Below, piece by piece: positions 5,623-7,783 of a stretch of DNA of 7,783 nucleotides (positions are counted from its first letter, which is position 1; each line of letters starts with the position of its first letter). Origin of the DNA: an uncultured Bacilli bacterium (GTDB lineage Bacteria; Bacillota_I; Bacilli_A; RF39; UBA660); the NCBI GenBank assembly GCA_947625365.1, contig CANQNZ010000056.1, positions 1 through 7,783 on the forward strand. The letters are read 5' to 3'. The notes under the pieces were generated by a model that made no database searches, was not told the DNA's origin, and was given only the letters and a program-made list of their open reading frames with translations. The position numbers were made by a program, and so were the translations under genes.

Positions 5623-6564
5623 ATGAAAGTTCGTTTTGGCTATGCGGTTATATCTAAAACTTTAGAAGCCCAAAAGTTATTTCGAACTTTAACTTATACT
5701 AATTATCAAAAAGAAAATGGCCCTTTAAAATTAGAAGAAATTATAAATCATAACTTAGACGGTTTAGAAGAAATAATAAAATATAATATAAAAAATAATA
5801 TTCATTTTTATCGATTAAACTCGTCTTTAATTCCTTTAGCCACCCATAAAAAAGTGCCATACGATTACGAAAATAAAATTAAAGATAGACTAGCCTTAAT
5901 AGGAAAATTAGTGAAAAATCATAATTTACGTTTAGATGTTCATCCTGACCAATTTTGCATTTTAAATAGCACTAAAAAAGAAGTTGTTTTAAATAGTATA
6001 GAAATTTTAAAGTATCAAGCTAATATTTTACAAATGCTTAAAGTAGAAAATCCTCTTATTATTTTACATATAGGTAGTGCGGAAGATGGTAAAGCGCAAG
6101 CCATTAACCGTTTCGTCCAAAATTTTAATAAATTACCTTGTGATTTAAAAAGGATGATTGCTCTTGAAAATGATGATAAAGTCTATAATATTAAAGATAC
6201 ATTAGAATTATGCCAACGTTTAGATGTGCCCATGATTTTAGATTATCATCATCATTTATGTAATAATGATAATTTAAATCTTGAAAAGTATTTAGAAGCC
6301 ATCTTTTCTACTTGGAATAGTAGAGTACCTAAAATTCATTTTTCTTCTCCTAAAAGTAAACTAAAAAAAGAATTTCGTAGTCATCATGATTATATTAATG
6401 TGGGAGAATTTATTAAATTTATTAATATAATGAAAAAAGTCAATCAAGATTTTGATGTCATGATAGAAGCAAAAATGAAAGACGAAGCTTTATTTCGTTT
6501 AATTAGAGAATTAAAATATTTAACTAATTATACATTTATAGATGAAACTACTTTAGTTATCTAA
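5623..6564 (+). CDS. uvsE: UV damage endonuclease UvsE (UVDE)
   Basis: A 313-residue TIM-barrel nuclease of normal bacterial length. It starts with the family motif VRFGYAVIS (3-11). The metal-binding positions known from the Thermus enzyme can be followed: H75 in PLATH, H107 in LDVHPDQF, H149 in LILHIGS, E182 in ALENDD, D207 and H210 in ILDYHHH, K237 and H239 in PKIHFSS, a His at 254/255 in RSHHDYI, and E282 in MIEAKMKD. All look intact, so the enzyme is probably active. UvsE nicks DNA directly 5' of UV photoproducts and some other lesions, giving a repair route independent of UvrABC. GGTGAT (5612-5617 region) is a good ribosome binding site. The gene follows the cyclophilin after 44 nt and a weak terminator. 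Its last 12 nt overlap the convergent carboxypeptidase gene. Confidence 0.95.
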   Translation: MKVRFGYAVISKTLEAQKLFRTLTYTNYQKENGPLKLEEIINHNLDGLEEIIKYNIKNNIHFYRLNSSLIPLATHKKVPYDYENKIKDRLALIGKLVKNHNLRLDVHPDQFCILNSTKKEVVLNSIEILKYQANILQMLKVENPLIILHIGSAEDGKAQAINRFVQNFNKLPCDLKRMIALENDDKVYNIKDTLELCQRLDVPMILDYHHHLCNNDNLNLEKYLEAIFSTWNSRVPKIHFSSPKSKLKKEFRSHHDYINVGEFIKFINIMKKVNQDFDVMIEAKMKDEALFRLIRELKYLTNYTFIDETTLVI

Positions 6565-7374
6565 GTAATAAGCATAATACTCGTCAAAGGTAAGATTTTC
6601 TTCATAAACTTTTTGAGCATCTTTTACGCCGATATAACGATAATGCCAAGGCTCAAAATTGTAGCAGGTTAAATAAGATTTACCTTCGGGATATCTTAAA
6701 ATAAAACCATATTTATATGAATTTTTCTTAAGCCATTTATAAGCTTTTGTTATTTGAAATTTTGCCATAGGTACTTTTTCACTTAAAATGTCTAAGGCAA
6801 GGCCACTTTGATGCTCAGAGTAGCCAGGTCTAGCAGAAATATCTTCTGTATAAATTTCTCCGTAATTAATGAGATATTTTGCATATAATTGTTTTTGATA
6901 ATTATAACTGCGGTATGCGGAAACAACATAAAAACTAATACCGTCTTTTAATGCATCATTATACATATTAATAAATGCTTCATTTACTTCTTTTAAAGTT
7001 TGTTTTTGAGCATAGGCATATGCTGGGTCAATAATTATCATATCTTTAGGAGCATAATTTTCATCTAAATAATTATATTTATTTATTAAAGTTAAAATTC
7101 CTTTATTAATATTAGCTTTCTTAATATCTTGATAGGGTCTTTTATCTTTATTTACATTTACTATTGCAATAATATCTTCAATGGAAACTTCTGGATGGGT
7201 CGAGTAATAATGAATATATCTGTCTAAATTTTGCGGTAAATAATATTGCTTTTTTAAAAAAATATTTTCTTGCTCTTTAAACGTTTCTTTAATTTTTAAG
7301 GTAGATTTATAATACGTAAATAAACTTACTATAATAAGAAAAAACGTTGTAGCCAGAAATATTTTCTTTTTCAT
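6553..7374 (-). CDS. M15B-family D,D- or L,D-carboxypeptidase (VanY/LdcB-like), membrane-anchored
   Basis: A 273-residue protein from ATG 7374, which has CGGGTG six bases upstream (GTG 7383 would start inside that site). An N-terminal membrane segment (about 4-21) is followed by a linker and a zinc peptidase domain at the C-terminal half. Residues numbered from ATG 7374: SAYRSY (152-157) with the substrate-binding Arg155; YSEHQSGLALDI (185-196) with zinc ligands H188 and D195; EPWHYRY (241-247) with catalytic E241 and ligand H244. The full SxHxxGxAxD and ExxWH signatures are present, so it should be active. Such enzymes trim the terminal D-alanine (VanY, DacY) or the D-Ala of tetrapeptides (LdcB) from peptidoglycan stems outside the membrane. 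No vanA/B-type resistance genes or two-component system are nearby, so a housekeeping wall role is more likely than glycopeptide resistance. Confidence 0.92.
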   Translation of the reverse strand: MKKKIFLATTFFLIIVSLFTYYKSTLKIKETFKEQENIFLKKQYYLPQNLDRYIHYYSTHPEVSIEDIIAIVNVNKDKRPYQDIKKANINKGILTLINKYNYLDENYAPKDMIIIDPAYAYAQKQTLKEVNEAFINMYNDALKDGISFYVVSAYRSYNYQKQLYAKYLINYGEIYTEDISARPGYSEHQSGLALDILSEKVPMAKFQITKAYKWLKKNSYKYGFILRYPEGKSYLTCYNFEPWHYRYIGVKDAQKVYEENLTFDEYYAYYLDN

Positions 7375-7415
7375 TTTGAACACCCGTTTTTATTTTTACC
7401 AAAATGAAATTTTTT

Positions 7416-7421
7416 AGTATA
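7416..7421 (-). promoter_or_regulatory. Candidate -10 box for the carboxypeptidase gene
   Basis: On the minus strand TATACT (7421-7416) follows a TTG. It would give a leader of about 35 nt before ATG 7374. The -35 region is poor. It overlaps the putative -35 region of the divergent tRNA promoter, so the two start signals are interlocked. Confidence 0.4.
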
Positions 7422-7446
7422 CAATTTTTAATTATCAAGATATAAT
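7418..7446 (+). promoter_or_regulatory. Promoter of the tRNA-Thr-like gene
   Basis: TATACA (7418-7423, four of six consensus bases), 17-nt spacer, TATAAT (7441-7446, perfect). The start near 7453 gives a leader of about 5 nt before the tRNA. Confidence 0.6.
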
Positions 7447-7457
7447 TAATATGCAAT

Positions 7458-7531
7458 GCCAAATTAGTTTAATGATAAAACAAATCCATGGTAAGGATTA
7501 GCTGACAGTTTGATTCTGTCATTTGGCACCA
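7458..7531 (+). tRNA. Divergent tRNA-Thr (anticodon GGU) with non-canonical elbow
   Basis: All four arms pair: acceptor GCCAAAT (7458-7464) with ATTTGGC (7521-7527), discriminator A7528, encoded CCA 7529-7531; D-stem GTTT/AAAC; anticodon stem AATCC/GGATT with loop ATGGTAA, giving GGU for ACC/ACU threonine codons; T-stem GACAG/CTGTC. U8, A14, A21, U33, A37, U54, U55, A58 and the G53-C61 pair are in place. The D-loop is only 7 nt (AATGATA) and the T-loop is TTTGATT. The usual G19-C56 contact is thus replaced by A19 and U56, which could still pair. The variable loop is 4 nt. Complete stems and CCA argue for a functional tRNA rather than a pseudogene; standard covariance models may score it low. 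Use in ordinary translation or a special role cannot be told from sequence. Confidence 0.8.
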
Positions 7532-7597
7532 TTAAAGTATTAAACTTGCCAAAAAATCCATATTGTGATAATATGTATTTAGCAAGGGAATTTGCAT
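7532..7597 (+). other. Unexplained spacer between tRNA-Thr and the opposed terminators
   Basis: Sixty-six nt with no gene. It can form a small two-part hairpin: CTTGC (7545-7549) with GCAAG (7582-7586), enclosing CATATT-GTGAT-AATATG (7559-7575). Short blocks echo the preceding tRNA in the same order: GCCAAA, AAATCCAT, a TTAGC block and an ATTTG(G)CA block. It may be the trailer of the tRNA transcript or a decayed tRNA copy; no known RNA family was recognised. Confidence 0.3.
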
Positions 7598-7639
7598 AAA
7601 ATAAAAAGGAACATTCAATGTCGCATGTTGAGTGTTGCC
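7598..7639 (-). terminator. Intrinsic terminator of the small membrane peptide gene
   Basis: Read on the minus strand, a strong hairpin is formed by 7636-7625 and 7621-7610 (12 pairs including wobbles, CGC/GCG loop), extended by a GG/CC pair past one bulged base. TTTTTATTTT (7607-7598) follows directly. It lies 46 nt beyond the stop codon of the 27-residue ORF. Confidence 0.75.
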
Positions 7640-7650
7640 ATATAATGTGC

Positions 7651-7691
7651 ATCACCTAAATCATTGCTGAGTTAGGTGATTCTTTTATTTT
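7651..7691 (+). terminator. Intrinsic terminator of the tRNA-Thr transcript
   Basis: ATCACCTAA (7651-7659) pairs exactly with TTAGGTGAT (7672-7680), with two more pairs inside, followed by TCTTTTATTTT (7681-7691). With the tRNA promoter this defines a plus-strand unit from about 7453 to 7691. The T-run overlaps the 3' end of the convergent small ORF. Confidence 0.8.
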
Positions 7692-7768
7692 AGGATTACA
7701 AATAGCAATACTATAAGTAAAAGGATAATGATAATCAAAAAGAAAATTAGAAAATCTTTTTTTGACAT
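7685..7768 (-). CDS. 27-residue single-helix membrane peptide
   Basis: This short reading frame encodes 27 residues: MSKKDF, then an uninterrupted hydrophobic stretch of about 20 residues made almost only of Ile, Leu, Val and Phe, ending in a single Lys before TAA. It would form one transmembrane helix with the basic N-terminus inside. Support for translation is unusually good: GGGAGGTGAT (7781-7772) matches nine contiguous bases of the ideal Shine-Dalgarno sequence at about 7-nt core spacing, the strongest in the window, and a dedicated terminator follows at 7639-7598. The function is not recognised. Small single-helix peptides of this type include regulators of membrane enzymes, toxins of type I systems and SpoVM-like scaffolds, but none is supported here specifically. 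No antisense RNA typical of a type I toxin is evident, although the upstream region is outside the window. Confidence 0.7.
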   Translation of the reverse strand: MSKKDFLIFFLIIIILLLIVLLFVILK

Positions 7769-7771
7769 CTT

Positions 7772-7781
7772 ATCACCTCCC
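7772..7781 (-). promoter_or_regulatory. Near-perfect Shine-Dalgarno sequence of the membrane peptide
   Basis: GGGAGGTGAT on the minus strand, complementary over nine bases to the 3' end of 16S rRNA, three bases before ATG 7768 (seven from the GGAGG core). It is decisive for calling the short ORF. Confidence 0.85.
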
Positions 7782-7783
7782 TT

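Noticed and set aside
6553..7374. Vancomycin-resistance cassette because of the VanY-like enzyme
   Set aside because: No ligase, dehydrogenase, VanX or sensor-regulator genes nearby; M15B enzymes are common housekeeping wall enzymes.
7464..7655. 63-residue minus-strand reading frame
   Set aside because: It runs through the terminator hairpin and antisense to the tRNA-Thr gene, lacks a good ribosome binding site and shows no recognisable protein pattern.
7618..7659. 13-codon plus-strand frame rich in Cys/His after AAGGA, like a leader peptide before a terminator
   Set aside because: It lies across the minus-strand terminator hairpin and no plus-strand gene follows to be attenuated; the spacing is easily chance.
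7532..7691. T-box leader, tmRNA, 6S or SRP RNA
   Set aside because: No T-box sequence, no tmRNA tag frame or tRNA halves, no SRP tetraloop region and no long closing stem were found.
7771..7783. TATCACCTCCCTT at the right edge resembles the 3' end of 16S rRNA
   Set aside because: It is the complement of the strong Shine-Dalgarno sequence of the minus-strand peptide gene; no other 16S sequence is present.

Overview
The window is strongly AT-rich with short intergenic gaps. Standard bacterial gene structure is visible: TGA is used as a stop (avd ends in TGA), GGTGA/GAGG-type ribosome binding sites are common, and promoters are TTGACA/TATAAT-like. This fits a low-G+C Bacillota, perhaps one of the reduced-genome, AT-rich gut Bacilli lineages; that placement is inference from composition and gene style only. 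The cell is not wall-less: four genes act on peptidoglycan or its lipid carrier.

Left end (1-1542): a terminator-like hairpin at 12-45 is followed by two overlapping genes, an Avd-like four-helix-bundle protein and a reverse transcriptase with the IGxxxSQ motif typical of diversity-generating retroelements (DGRs). No template repeat or variable repeat could be recognised inside the window, so the template and target are either just upstream, elsewhere, or lost.

Middle (1563-4906): a DUF368/PopT-type undecaprenyl-phosphate translocase follows the RT closely. Next come tRNA-Arg(CCU) with a clear promoter, and then a CsoR-family metal-sensor repressor whose operator-like repeats sit inside its own promoter. 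A shared bidirectional terminator separates the repressor from a convergent, membrane-anchored GH3 enzyme (NagZ-like). The GH3 gene is divergent from a PAP2-family membrane phosphatase. PopT and PAP2 could act in the same lipid-carrier recycling cycle, and NagZ-like and VanY-like enzymes trim or recycle peptidoglycan.

Right part (4970-7374): a cyclophilin-type peptidyl-prolyl isomerase lipoprotein, then UV-damage endonuclease UvsE, whose 3' end overlaps by 12 bp that of a convergent M15B (VanY/LdcB-like) D,D- or L,D-carboxypeptidase.

Right end (7384-7783): no large protein gene. It holds a tRNA-Thr(GGU)-like gene with an unusual elbow (A19-U56 in place of G19-C56), opposed terminators, and a 27-residue single-helix membrane peptide on the minus strand with a near-perfect Shine-Dalgarno sequence. 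The peptide gene is too short for ordinary gene-finding cut-offs.
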